This document shows, piece by piece, positions 9,075 to 17,112 of a stretch of DNA of 42,243 nucleotides (position 1 is the stretch's first letter; every line of letters begins with the position of its first letter). A program made the position numbers and the translations under genes. Location of the stretch: positions 1 to 42,243 of the forward strand of contig QIAU01000164.1 of the NCBI GenBank assembly GCA_003225055.1. Direction: 5' to 3'. Source of the DNA: Acidobacteriota bacterium. Its GTDB lineage: Bacteria > Acidobacteriota > Terriglobia > Terriglobales > Acidobacteriaceae. The notes under the pieces are model-generated. The model had not been told where the DNA came from, did no database searches, and worked only from the letters and a program-made list of their open reading frames with translations.

Positions 9075-9953
9075 CTAGGAACCAGCTTTAACCTCGACCC
9101 CTGCCCATTTTTCCAGCAGGGTCAGCGTCGCGGCGTAATCGAGGTCCTGATACCCCTCTTCGCTGGCCAGATCGTACACTTCTTCCACCGTTTCCAGGCC
9201 GGGCAACTTGACTCGGGCTTCGCGGGCAGCGTCGAGGGCGAGGTGAATATCTTTATGCATAAGGCGGAGTGGGAAGTTGGGCGAGAAATCACGCTTGAGT
9301 ACAAATGGCGCCTTGTAGTCCACCACGCCCGATCGAATCATAGAGGCCTGAATCAGCGGCAGCAGAGTTCCGGCCTCTACTCCGAGCTTGGTGGCCAGCG
9401 TCAGGGCTTCAGCAAAACCTTCATAAATCAGCGCGATCTGAAGATTCATCACCAGTTTTGCTGCTTGCCCCTTGCTGGTTTCGCCCATGCGGAAAACCTG
9501 TTTCCCCATGGCATCGAAGAGCGGCCGAAGCCGCTCGATGACAGCTTCGTCCCCACCCACGATAAAAATCAGGGTTGCATTCTCGGCCCCGATCTTGGAG
9601 CCCGTGACCGGCGCATCCACGTAGTCAACCCCGCGTGTCCGCACTCGTTCGGCAAATTGCCGGGTCGCGCTAGGGGAAATGGTGCTGGAATCAACGATCA
9701 CCATGCCTTGGTTCAGCGATGGTTCGACACCATCGGGTCCAAACAGCACCTGTTCCACGGCCTTGGTATCTGACACACACATCCAGACCACCTCTGCCTC
9801 GCGGGCAGCTTCGGCGGGAGTAGCGGCAGAGCGCGCGCCTTCCACCTGCTTGCCGGGGGTGCGGTTCCAGGCAGACACTTCGTGTCCGGCTTTGACCAGA
9901 TTGACCGCCATGGAACGGCCCATGATGCCCAAGCCCAAGAACGCCACTCGCAT
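9075..9953 (-). CDS. NAD(P)-dependent beta-hydroxyacid dehydrogenase (3-HIBDH family)
   Basis: A 292-residue protein beginning with a Rossmann GLGIMG motif (residues 7-12) and WNRTPGK, which suggests a preference for NADP. The substrate-binding loop DAPVTGSKIGA and the catalytic lysine region GQAAKLVMNLQ match the 3-hydroxyisobutyrate dehydrogenase / glyoxylate-succinic semialdehyde reductase family. The likely reaction is reversible oxidation of a small beta-hydroxyacid or reduction of an aldehyde acid such as glyoxylate or tartronate semialdehyde. A glycerate 2-kinase gene lies 1 kb away on the same strand, which would fit a tartronate semialdehyde-to-glycerate route, but the MBL gene between them runs the other way. 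The ribosome site CAGGAGA precedes ATG 9953. Confidence 0.85.
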   Translation of the reverse strand: MRVAFLGLGIMGRSMAVNLVKAGHEVSAWNRTPGKQVEGARSAATPAEAAREAEVVWMCVSDTKAVEQVLFGPDGVEPSLNQGMVIVDSSTISPSATRQFAERVRTRGVDYVDAPVTGSKIGAENATLIFIVGGDEAVIERLRPLFDAMGKQVFRMGETSKGQAAKLVMNLQIALIYEGFAEALTLATKLGVEAGTLLPLIQASMIRSGVVDYKAPFVLKRDFSPNFPLRLMHKDIHLALDAAREARVKLPGLETVEEVYDLASEEGYQDLDYAATLTLLEKWAGVEVKAGS

Positions 9954-10099
9954 GCTTATGGTCTCCTGTATGAACTACTGGATTAGATATGACCCTGGTA
10001 ACGATGGTCAAGCGAGGAGCAGCGAACGGCTTGAGGAAAACTGGTTTAGAATGCATAGAGCCGATGGCATACCATTTTGAAGGCTTGGCTTCCCCATAG

Positions 10100-10996
10100 A
10101 TGTTCAACGACACACTCAAGAGCCGCGCGTTGCGTCGTCGGGCCGGCCAGTTTACGCAGCTCATCCGGCACTCGGCGGTCACCCCTCGCACCGGGCACGT
10201 CTACAAGCCAAAGCTGGTTACCAACGGAGAGCTCGGGCTTACCTTTATTGGCCACGCCAGCTTTTTCGTGCAGATGGGCCAGCAGAATGTTGTCATTGAC
10301 CCCAATTTTGCTCGCTGGCTGTTCGTTCTGAAGCGCCTCCGCAAGCCCGGCGTACGGCTTCAGGACCTGCCGCCGATTGATCTGGTGCTGGTCACCCATG
10401 CCCACTTCGACCATCTGCATCGTCCATCGCTGCGCTCAATTGCCCAGGCAGCTCTGCGGCAGAGCGGGAAGCCCCCAATCATTGTCGTACCGCACCATGT
10501 TTTTGACCTGGTTTCAGACCTCGGTTTCGAAGACGTGGTTGAGTTGGATTGGTGGATGAGCTATCGGCATGCAGGCCTCACGGTAACCCACGTGCCCTCG
10601 CGGCATTGGGGTGCGCGCATTCTGAAAGACTCGCATCGCGGATATGGCGGCTACGTGCTTCGCTATGGCAGGCATTCCCTGTATCATGCCGGCGACACGG
10701 CCTATTTTGCCGGCTTTCGCGAGATCGGCCGCCGACTCGCCCCAGAACTCGCCCTGCTGCCCATTGGCGCCTACAATCCACCCCAGTTTCGCAATGTCCA
10801 CGCCGACCCTTCCGACGCTACCCGCGCCTTCCTGGACTTGAACGCCCGCTGGATGGTCCCCATGCACTACGGCACCTTCCGCCTCTCGCATGAGCCCATC
10901 GATGAACCCCTGCAACTTTTGGAGCAGGAGGCACGAGCAGCCGGCGTCAAGGATCGCGTGCTCGTCCTTGAAGAAGGCGTGACCCGCTTCTTCTGA
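10100..10996 (+). CDS. metallo-beta-lactamase-fold hydrolase (UlaG / NAPE-PLD-like)
   Basis: A 298-residue protein with the binuclear metal motif HAHFDHLH (about residue 100), a preceding FIGHASFFV strand typical of the UlaG/NAPE-PLD branch, HWGAR near residue 170, GDTAYF near 197 and the final ligand MHYGTFRLSHEP near 254. These ligands match the N-acyl phosphatidylethanolamine phospholipase D-like branch, whose members cut phosphodiester or lactone bonds. No signal peptide is visible, so it is probably cytoplasmic. It converges with the glycerate kinase gene, with 12 bases between the two ends. The natural substrate cannot be inferred. Confidence 0.85.
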   Translation: MFNDTLKSRALRRRAGQFTQLIRHSAVTPRTGHVYKPKLVTNGELGLTFIGHASFFVQMGQQNVVIDPNFARWLFVLKRLRKPGVRLQDLPPIDLVLVTHAHFDHLHRPSLRSIAQAALRQSGKPPIIVVPHHVFDLVSDLGFEDVVELDWWMSYRHAGLTVTHVPSRHWGARILKDSHRGYGGYVLRYGRHSLYHAGDTAYFAGFREIGRRLAPELALLPIGAYNPPQFRNVHADPSDATRAFLDLNARWMVPMHYGTFRLSHEPIDEPLQLLEQEARAAGVKDRVLVLEEGVTRFF

Positions 10997-11008
10997 CCAA
11001 GGCCCGGT

Positions 11009-12343
11009 TTAATAGGCGAGCAAAACTCTCAAATCGCGCACGTTGTTCCCGGTAGGGCCGGTGACGATGGCGTCACCCAGGGCAGCGAAAAACGGGTAGG
11101 CATCAAAACCCGACAGAGCCGACGCCGCACTGAGTCCGCGCTGCTTGCCGCGTTCGAATGTGGTGCCATCGGCAATCGCCCCGGCGGCGGGACTGTTGCC
11201 ATCAATCCCGTCCGTGCCGCCGCTCAGCACCGTAATATTCTCTCCTGAAATTTTTTCAGCGCAAGCCAGGGCGAGTTGCTGGTTCCGCCCTCCCACGCCA
11301 CCGTCGGTCACCTTGACCGTAACCTCGCCGCCCGAAATTAAACACGCGCGGGCGTTGTTCTTCCGCAATTCACGGATTCGTTCTAACAGATAGTCACGCG
11401 CGTCCCGATAATCCCAGTCATCGCAGCCGTTATCGATTTCCACCACTCCGAAACCCAGCCGCTTAGCCTCTTCCGCCGCAATCTTTACCACCGCGGCATT
11501 GGAAAGCACAGGCGACCAGCGTGAACGCTGAAAGGCGGGATCATCCGATTTCGGAGTTTCTTCCAAAGCACGTCGCTGAAACAGTTCTCGCACGGACGCG
11601 GGAAACTGCTCGAGCATTCGATACTTTCCGGCGATCCGATAGCAGTCTTCGACGGTAGTCGAATCCGGCATGGTTGGCCCTGAAGCCAACGCGTCGAGCG
11701 CTGTGTCGGGCACATCGGAAACCAGCAGCGAAACCTGTTGCGCTGGCGAGGCCGCCAGGGCCAGGCGCCCCCCTTTGACGGCGGAAAGATGTTTGCGGAT
11801 GGCATTAATCTCAGCGATCGGCGCCCCGGAAAGCACTAATGCCCGATAGGTCGCAGTCAGATGGTCCAGTGAGATCTCGTCATCAATCGGCTTCTCCACC
11901 ATGGACGAGCCGCCGCCGCTCAACATGAAAATCACCAGTGACGAGGCGTTCTGGGCGGCCAGCGACTTCAAAATAGCTTCAGCCGAGCGCATCGACTCCG
12001 CATTTGGAGCGGGGTGTCCGCCGCGGAAATAGCGGAATCCCCGTACCTGCGAGACCGGCTCAACCGAAGTAGCGACGATCCCTGCGAGTGATTCGCCAAC
12101 CTTTCCACCGAGCGCCTCGACCATGCTATGTCCGGCTTTGCCGATGGACACGACCTGAACCCGCGCGTAGGAATGAAGATCGAACAGGTCGTCACAGACC
12201 CGCAGCACGCCCCGCTCGCAGTCGACATGCCGATCGAACGCCCTTTCAATGCCGGCTTCGGCGACGCTATCGAGAAACAGTTGACGGGCAAGCACGCGCA
12301 TCGCCTGCGCGAGTCGCTCGCGTTCGGGATTGGCTTCCGGCAT
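11009..12343 (-). CDS. gckA: glycerate 2-kinase (MOFRL family)
   Basis: A 444-residue protein with the N-terminal DUF4147 domain and C-terminal MOFRL domain of class II glycerate kinases. Visible signatures are VVSIGKAGHSM, FMLSGGGSSMVEKP, SGGEVTVKV, GGRNQQLALA and GGTDGIDGNSPAAGA. It would phosphorylate D-glycerate to 2-phosphoglycerate with ATP, feeding lower glycolysis. ATG 12343 was chosen over longer in-frame starts because a perfect TATAAT sits just upstream and the protein then begins at the family's usual position. There is no Shine-Dalgarno sequence. The beta-hydroxyacid dehydrogenase at 9075-9953 may supply glycerate. Confidence 0.88.
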   Translation of the reverse strand: MPEANPERERLAQAMRVLARQLFLDSVAEAGIERAFDRHVDCERGVLRVCDDLFDLHSYARVQVVSIGKAGHSMVEALGGKVGESLAGIVATSVEPVSQVRGFRYFRGGHPAPNAESMRSAEAILKSLAAQNASSLVIFMLSGGGSSMVEKPIDDEISLDHLTATYRALVLSGAPIAEINAIRKHLSAVKGGRLALAASPAQQVSLLVSDVPDTALDALASGPTMPDSTTVEDCYRIAGKYRMLEQFPASVRELFQRRALEETPKSDDPAFQRSRWSPVLSNAAVVKIAAEEAKRLGFGVVEIDNGCDDWDYRDARDYLLERIRELRKNNARACLISGGEVTVKVTDGGVGGRNQQLALACAEKISGENITVLSGGTDGIDGNSPAAGAIADGTTFERGKQRGLSAASALSGFDAYPFFAALGDAIVTGPTGNNVRDLRVLLAY

Positions 12344-12350
12344 CCGGAGG

Positions 12351-12356
12351 ATTATA
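12351..12356 (-). promoter_or_regulatory. -10 hexamer TATAAT; likely leaderless start of gckA
   Basis: Read on the minus strand, a perfect TATAAT ends 7 bases before the gckA ATG. A transcript starting at the usual distance would begin at or next to the A of ATG. There is no ribosome site (the bases between are CCTCCGG) and no good -35 hexamer. Leaderless mRNA is the simplest reading. Confidence 0.4.
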
Positions 12357-12436
12357 AGGGGGCGTGTGGCGAGGGGTCTTTGACCCCCTCCCGGCGCATC
12401 GGAGATCCGCCTCCACACCGGGAAGCTTCTCCACCA

Positions 12437-13093
12437 TTAACCAAGGATCTCTTCCCTGACCCAACTCTCGATCGTAGCGCGCACCTCGCGCAATCTTCCC
12501 TCGAAGAAGTGGTCCGCTCCTTCGACGAACACCAGTTTCTTCGGTTCCGGCACATTGGCAACCAGGTTTTCCAACTGCGTCCTCGGTCCGAACTGGTCGC
12601 GCGCTCCACTGACGAAGAGTTTGGGCTTGCTGCAGCTCTGAAGAAATAAGTAATCGTAACTGCGCTCGTCAATCGGAGAAACTGGTGTTCCGAGCGCGAT
12701 CAAGGCCTCGACACGCGGATCAGGGCAGGCCGATCGCAAACCCACAGCGGCGCCAAAAGAGAAGCCGGCAAGAATTATGGGCTGCCGAAATTCTGTTTCC
12801 AGCCAGTCCAGCGCACGGCGCACATCCTCCCCTTCTCCGCGTCCCCGGTCATGTTCGCCCTGGCTGAGCCCGGCGCCACGAAAATTGAAGCGCAACACGG
12901 GGAACCCAAAGCTGTTCAAAGCCTTCATGGTGTGGAAGACGACCTTGTTGTGCAACGTGCCCCCGAAGAGAGGATGGGGATGGCAGACCAGGGCGGCATA
13001 GGTAGGATTGTCCGCGCCTAAATTGAGAAGAGCCTCGAGGCGCCCGGCACGACCTTCGAGGAAGAACGACTTGCTCCGAGCGTTGGTGAGCAC
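12437..13093 (-). CDS. alpha/beta hydrolase (dienelactone-hydrolase-like, short)
   Basis: A 218-residue alpha/beta-hydrolase. It has CHPHPLFGG (oxyanion-hole region, near residue 37), the nucleophile motif GFSFGAA (S near 114), the aspartate in SGARDQFGP and the histidine in EGADHFFEG near the C-terminus, so the triad is complete. This compact subtype (YfhR/KANL3-like 'CHPHP') is common in bacteria; its substrates are generally unknown small esters or thioesters. The start is GTG 13093; no strong ribosome site is seen. It runs the same way as gckA with a 93-base gap, so co-transcription is possible, though gckA appears to have its own promoter. Confidence 0.82.
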   Translation of the reverse strand: MLTNARSKSFFLEGRAGRLEALLNLGADNPTYAALVCHPHPLFGGTLHNKVVFHTMKALNSFGFPVLRFNFRGAGLSQGEHDRGRGEGEDVRRALDWLETEFRQPIILAGFSFGAAVGLRSACPDPRVEALIALGTPVSPIDERSYDYLFLQSCSKPKLFVSGARDQFGPRTQLENLVANVPEPKKLVFVEGADHFFEGRLREVRATIESWVREEILG

Positions 13094-13209
13094 GGACGTG
13101 ATTATAACGACTCAAACGAGTGCGCGACTTTCGGAGTGCCTCTCGATCCGGGATGTCCAGGCCAATCCGTGGCCTGCTTTTTTCTGCTTGCTAGTTTATC
13201 CTCTCGGGC

Positions 13210-14205
13210 ATGGACGTTGTCGCCCTCACGCGCCGATTGGTGGACATCGAGTCGATCTCCGGCCACGAGGGACCTGTGGGTGACTTCCTCCATCAGGAAC
13301 TGTCCCGCCTCGGCTATCGGTCAGAAAAAATTGCCGTGGAGGCTGAGCGCTCGAATGTCTGGGCGTCGCCGCCCGAGTCACGGAACCCGGCACTGGTTTT
13401 CTCCACGCACATGGACACGGTTCCGCCCTTCATTCCTTCATCGGAAGACGCGAACCGCGTCTATGGCCGAGGCGCGTGTGATGCGAAAGGAATTATTGCT
13501 GCCCAGATCGCCTCAGCGGAGCGCTTGCGGGCCGAGGGCGTGGCGGTGGGACTGCTCTTCCTGGTTGGCGAGGAGCGTGACAGTTTAGGTGCCAAAATCG
13601 CCAACCAACATCCCTCGGGGTCGAAATTTCTGGTCAATGGCGAGCCCACCGAGAATCGTATTGCTACTGCTTCCAAGGGAGCACTTCGAGTTGAGATCAC
13701 CGCGCAAGGAAAAATGGCGCACTCGGCGTACCCGGAACTGGGAGAGTCTGCCATCGACAAGCTGCTCGAGGCATTGAGTCGTCTGCGAGCCATGAAGCTG
13801 CCAGTCGCGGAAGCAGCTGGCCCTTGCACATTGAACATCGGCATTATTGAAGGGGGGCGTGCGCCCAATGTCATCCCCGACGCGGCGAAAGCGCACCTGC
13901 TATACCGTCTGGTCGGCCCCTCGGAGAAATTGCGCCGCCAAATCGTCGAGGCAGTCGGAAATCTGGCACGAGTCGATTTTGTGCTGGAAATTCCGTTCGT
14001 GCGGTTGCGGACCCTGGATGGCCTGCCCACCACTATTGCAGCCTTCACAACCGATATCCCGGCGCTCAGCAATTGGGGCCAGCCGCTGCTGATTGGCCCG
14101 GGCTCAATCCACGTGGCTCACACTGCAGGCGAGTACGTCGAGAAACGGCAACTTAGCGAGGCCGTTGACTTGTATTCGACCCTTGCCAAGCGGCTGCTCA
14201 GTTAA
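13210..14205 (+). CDS. M20-family metallopeptidase/deacylase (ArgE/DapE/LysK-like)
   Basis: A 331-residue di-zinc amidohydrolase. Metal ligands and catalytic residues are visible: H in FSTHMDTVPP, bridging D in GRGACDAKG, the Glu pair in VGEERDS, a further ligand in NGEPTEN, and the final His in HVAHTAGEYV. The dimerisation (lid) domain lies at about 165-270, starting ALRVEITAQGKMAHSAYP. Members remove an acyl or carrier group from ornithine, lysine or diaminopimelate precursors. The short length resembles LysK/ArgE-type enzymes. An ArgD-like aminotransferase lies 11 kb away, so a role in arginine or lysine synthesis is plausible but not shown. It is divergent from the hydrolase at 12437-13093. 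Confidence 0.85.
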   Translation: MDVVALTRRLVDIESISGHEGPVGDFLHQELSRLGYRSEKIAVEAERSNVWASPPESRNPALVFSTHMDTVPPFIPSSEDANRVYGRGACDAKGIIAAQIASAERLRAEGVAVGLLFLVGEERDSLGAKIANQHPSGSKFLVNGEPTENRIATASKGALRVEITAQGKMAHSAYPELGESAIDKLLEALSRLRAMKLPVAEAAGPCTLNIGIIEGGRAPNVIPDAAKAHLLYRLVGPSEKLRRQIVEAVGNLARVDFVLEIPFVRLRTLDGLPTTIAAFTTDIPALSNWGQPLLIGPGSIHVAHTAGEYVEKRQLSEAVDLYSTLAKRLLS

Positions 14206-14360
14206 TCGCTCATTTCTGATTGCTGATTACTGAGTTGAAGATTTTTGCGAGCGCGATCCAATCAGCGCGATCCGAAATCTTCGGTGTGCTCTCGGTGAAA
14301 TGATCTCCGGAGCCGACTACCCGCCCAGCCAGCTTTTCGAAAAACGTTTAGACTTTAGGG

Positions 14361-16481
14361 ATGAGCACCCAGACGCTGAACTCACTATCCCGGGCGTCCT
14401 CGGCGTATCTCCGTTCCGCCATGCATCAGCCGATCCAGTGGCGTGAATGGGGTGAAGAGGCATTTGCTCTGGCTAAGCGCGAGAACAAGCCCATGCTGCT
14501 CGACATCGGCGCGGTGTGGTGCCATTGGTGCCACGTGATGGACCGCGAGTCCTACGACAATCCGGAAGTAGCCCAGATCATTAACCAGCGTTTCATCCCC
14601 ATAAAGGTGGATCGCGACGAACGCCCCGATATCGACAGCCGTTATCAGGCCGCGGTCAGCGCCTTGACCGGGCAGGGGGGGTGGCCGCTCACGGCCTTCC
14701 TCACTCCCGATGGCAAGCCGTTTTACGGAGGCACTTACTTTCCCCCCGATGACCACTGGGGGCGTCCCGGTTTTAAACGCGTACTGGTGGCCATCGCCAA
14801 TGCATTTCAGCAAAAGCGGGAGGAAGTGGCCGAGCAAGCCGGGATGGTGGAAAGTGCCATTTCCCAGGCCGAGTCCCTCACCGGACCGAGCGCGAAATTC
14901 AATCCAGGCGTGGTCGACGCAATCGTGAAATCGGGGCTGGACATGTTCGATCGCGACCACGGCGGCTTCGGACAAGCTCCGAAGTTCCCTCATCCGGCGG
15001 CTCTCGATTTGCTGATCGAGCAGTACTCCCGTTCGCGAGACGATCGGCTTCGCAGCGTTTTTGTCACCACGCTCGAAAAGATGGCCAAAGGCGGCGTCTA
15101 CGACCAGCTTGCCGGAGGGTTCCACCGATATTCCGTGGACGAGCGCTGGGTCGTCCCGCACTTTGAAAAGATGTCTTATGACAATTCGGAACTGCTCAAG
15201 AACTACGTGCATGCTTACCAGGCAACCGGCAGCCAGTTCTTCGCCGACGTCGCCCGCGACATCGTCCGCTGGGTAGATGAATGGCTGAGCGACCAGGGCA
15301 AAGGCGGCTTCTACGCCTCCGAGGACGCTGACTATTCAATGGAAGATGACGGCGACTATTTCACCTGGACACTCGGCGAAACGCAGGCAGTTCTGACAGA
15401 CGAAGAAGCCAAAGTCGCAAGCCTGCATTACGACATCAACGAAGTCGGCGAGATGCACCACAACCCGGCCAAGAATGTCCTGTACGTTCGCGCCTCCATC
15501 GAAGAGATCGCCAAGCGGCTGGATCTGAAGGCCGGTAAGGTCCGTGAACTTTTGGAAACAGCCAAAAAGAAGATGTACACGGCGCGCCTGAGGCGTCCAA
15601 CTCCGTATGTCGACAAGACCGTCTACGTGGCCTGGAATGCGCTTGCGATCTCCGCGTATCTCCAAGCCGCGCGAGTTTTGGACCTGGTCGAAGCTCGCCG
15701 GTTCGCCTTGCGTTCTTTAGACCGCATACTCGCTGAAGCCTGGCATCCAGAACGCGGGCTGCAGCACGTGGTCGCTTACTCCGACCCACAAGCCGAACAT
15801 CGCGATATTCCCGGCTTGCTTGACGACTACGCGTTCACAGCAGTTGCCTGTCTGGATGCCTACGAGACCACCGCCGACATCAGTTACTTCCATTTCGGCA
15901 GGCGGGTCGTTGATCTCATGGTCGATCGTTTCTTCGATCCTATTGCCGGCGGCTTCTTCGATACAGCTCCGGCAGGCGGCGATGCTTTGGGAGTGCTGGG
16001 CGCGCGCCGTAAGCCTTTCCAGGATTCTCCCACTCCGGCAGGAAACTCAGTAGCCGCAATTGCGCTGTTGCGCATGCACGCCTACACCCGGGATCAGAGC
16101 TACTGGAAAAAAGCGGAGCAGACGATCGAAGTTCTTGCGGCAGTGGCCGGTCAATACGGCATCTTCGCCGCCACCTACGGCATCGCAGCCCTATTGTTCT
16201 CTCAACCTCACACCCAGGTGGTCGTGATCGGTGATGATGAGAAAGCTCAGCGGCTCACCGCGGCGGCAGCAGCATCCTTCTCGTTCAACAAGGCGGTAAT
16301 CCAGCTGACGAAGAATGAAGTCGCGGCGCAGAATCTGCCACCAGCGCTGGCACAGACCATCCCAAACGCGCCAATCAAGAATGCGGGCAGCGTGGCGCTC
16401 ATCTGCACCGGCTTTGCCTGCCAGGCACCAGTATCCGAGGTGACGCACCTACAGGAAATCCTGTATGCCGGGCGGGAATAA
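14361..16481 (+). CDS. DUF255 thioredoxin-fold protein (YyaL/SPATA20 family)
   Basis: A 706-residue protein. The N-terminal thioredoxin-like domain (about 22-180) has a CxxC redox motif in VWCHWCHVMDRES and the family signature GQGGWPLTAFLTPDGKPF. The C-terminal part is an (alpha/alpha)6 barrel like the glycosyl-hydrolase-related domain of this family (for example KFPHPAALDLLIEQ, VPHFEKMSYDN, DDYAFTAVACLDAYE). The full length matches the family (about 680-750). The exact reaction is not known; a redox-linked role or N-acyl-sugar epimerase-like fold is discussed for the family. It stands alone. The 155-base spacer upstream has GCGCGATCC twice (near 14255 and 14269). Confidence 0.9.
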   Translation: MSTQTLNSLSRASSAYLRSAMHQPIQWREWGEEAFALAKRENKPMLLDIGAVWCHWCHVMDRESYDNPEVAQIINQRFIPIKVDRDERPDIDSRYQAAVSALTGQGGWPLTAFLTPDGKPFYGGTYFPPDDHWGRPGFKRVLVAIANAFQQKREEVAEQAGMVESAISQAESLTGPSAKFNPGVVDAIVKSGLDMFDRDHGGFGQAPKFPHPAALDLLIEQYSRSRDDRLRSVFVTTLEKMAKGGVYDQLAGGFHRYSVDERWVVPHFEKMSYDNSELLKNYVHAYQATGSQFFADVARDIVRWVDEWLSDQGKGGFYASEDADYSMEDDGDYFTWTLGETQAVLTDEEAKVASLHYDINEVGEMHHNPAKNVLYVRASIEEIAKRLDLKAGKVRELLETAKKKMYTARLRRPTPYVDKTVYVAWNALAISAYLQAARVLDLVEARRFALRSLDRILAEAWHPERGLQHVVAYSDPQAEHRDIPGLLDDYAFTAVACLDAYETTADISYFHFGRRVVDLMVDRFFDPIAGGFFDTAPAGGDALGVLGARRKPFQDSPTPAGNSVAAIALLRMHAYTRDQSYWKKAEQTIEVLAAVAGQYGIFAATYGIAALLFSQPHTQVVVIGDDEKAQRLTAAAAASFSFNKAVIQLTKNEVAAQNLPPALAQTIPNAPIKNAGSVALICTGFACQAPVSEVTHLQEILYAGRE

Positions 16482-16514
16482 CGGGAGGGGGAGAAATATA
16501 CAGGAAATACTGTA
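16450..16514. repeat. two near-identical 16-bp palindromes, 49 bp apart
   Basis: TACAGGAAATCCTGTA lies at 16450-16465, inside the last codons of the DUF255 gene. TACAGGAAATACTGTA lies at 16499-16514, just after its stop. The first is a perfect inverted repeat (6-bp arms, 4-bp spacer); the second differs by one base. This could be a dimeric regulator site or a small duplication. Confidence 0.4.
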
Positions 16515-16543
16515 TGGTGGATTTGAGCGCGGAAAATAAAATG

Positions 16544-16576
16544 GGGCTGACGTGGCGCTAAGCACTTCGTCAGCCC
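16544..16576 (-). terminator. rho-independent terminator of the 48-residue peptide gene
   Basis: A perfect 9-bp inverted repeat GGGCTGACG/CGTCAGCCC encloses a 15-base loop. On the minus strand it is followed by CATTTTATTTTCC, a T-rich tract. It lies about 60 bases past the stop of the peptide gene at 16636-16782. Confidence 0.65.
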
Positions 16577-16635
16577 GGAATCTCTTCAGCCGGCGTTACT
16601 CCCGGCATTACCTACAGGTTACCTTGGTTACTTGC

Positions 16636-16782
16636 TTAAAATCCGTTAGGGCCGCATCCTGTCTTTGGATTACACGTTGGCATCGGGCCGCCGTCCGGAG
16701 CCGGAAGCATCGGGGCGGCTAGTGCCACGTAGGTGGTTGCCAAACCTAACGCCAGGACTACCAACCTGAGTACGTTTTTCAT
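16636..16782 (-). CDS. small secreted two-cysteine peptide
   Basis: A 48-residue protein. A clean signal peptide (MKNVLRLVVLALGLATTYVALA) is followed by a mature peptide of about 26 residues rich in Pro and Gly, ending PTCNPKTGCGPNGF with cysteines 6 apart that could form one disulphide. ATG 16782 is supported by AAGGAGAG 8 bases upstream. The gene has its own -10 box and its own terminator, so it is a complete single-gene transcription unit rather than a chance frame. No immunity, transporter or maturation gene is adjacent. I believe similar very short Cys-containing exported peptides occur in Acidobacteriota; the function is unknown. Confidence 0.6.
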   Translation of the reverse strand: MKNVLRLVVLALGLATTYVALAAPMLPAPDGGPMPTCNPKTGCGPNGF

Positions 16783-16843
16783 GGGGTTCTCTCCTTGTTG
16801 ACCCGTAGCTCCTGCGCTGTCTTGCAAGAACTTACTGATCAGC

Positions 16844-16874
16844 ATTATACGCGGGGTGTGCAAGTCCTTTGCAC
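16844..16874 (-). promoter_or_regulatory. -10 box with overlapping palindromic operator
   Basis: On the minus strand TATAAT (16844-16849) lies about 60 bases before the peptide ATG at 16782. Immediately upstream, GTGCAA-GTCCT-TTGCAC (16858-16874) is a perfect inverted repeat with 6-bp arms covering the position where a -35 box would sit. That layout suits a dimeric repressor or activator site. No good -35 hexamer is seen, which fits activator dependence. Confidence 0.45.
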
Positions 16875-17112
16875 TTTAGTAACCTACACATTTGAATAAT
16901 TAGTTCACTGGTCGGACCACCAGACACTACCGTGGACCCTGTATTATGAGTAGGATACGAAACTTCCGCCGATATGTACAAAATAGATAACAGTAACCGG
17001 TCGACTTGGTTCCAGATTCAGAAGAGCGGCGCGGAGCGGTTAGACAAGAGATGTTGAGTAAAAGGCAGGCACGAAAGGTGACAGCCGAGCGCGTGTGCGC
17101 GTGGCGCGCGCT

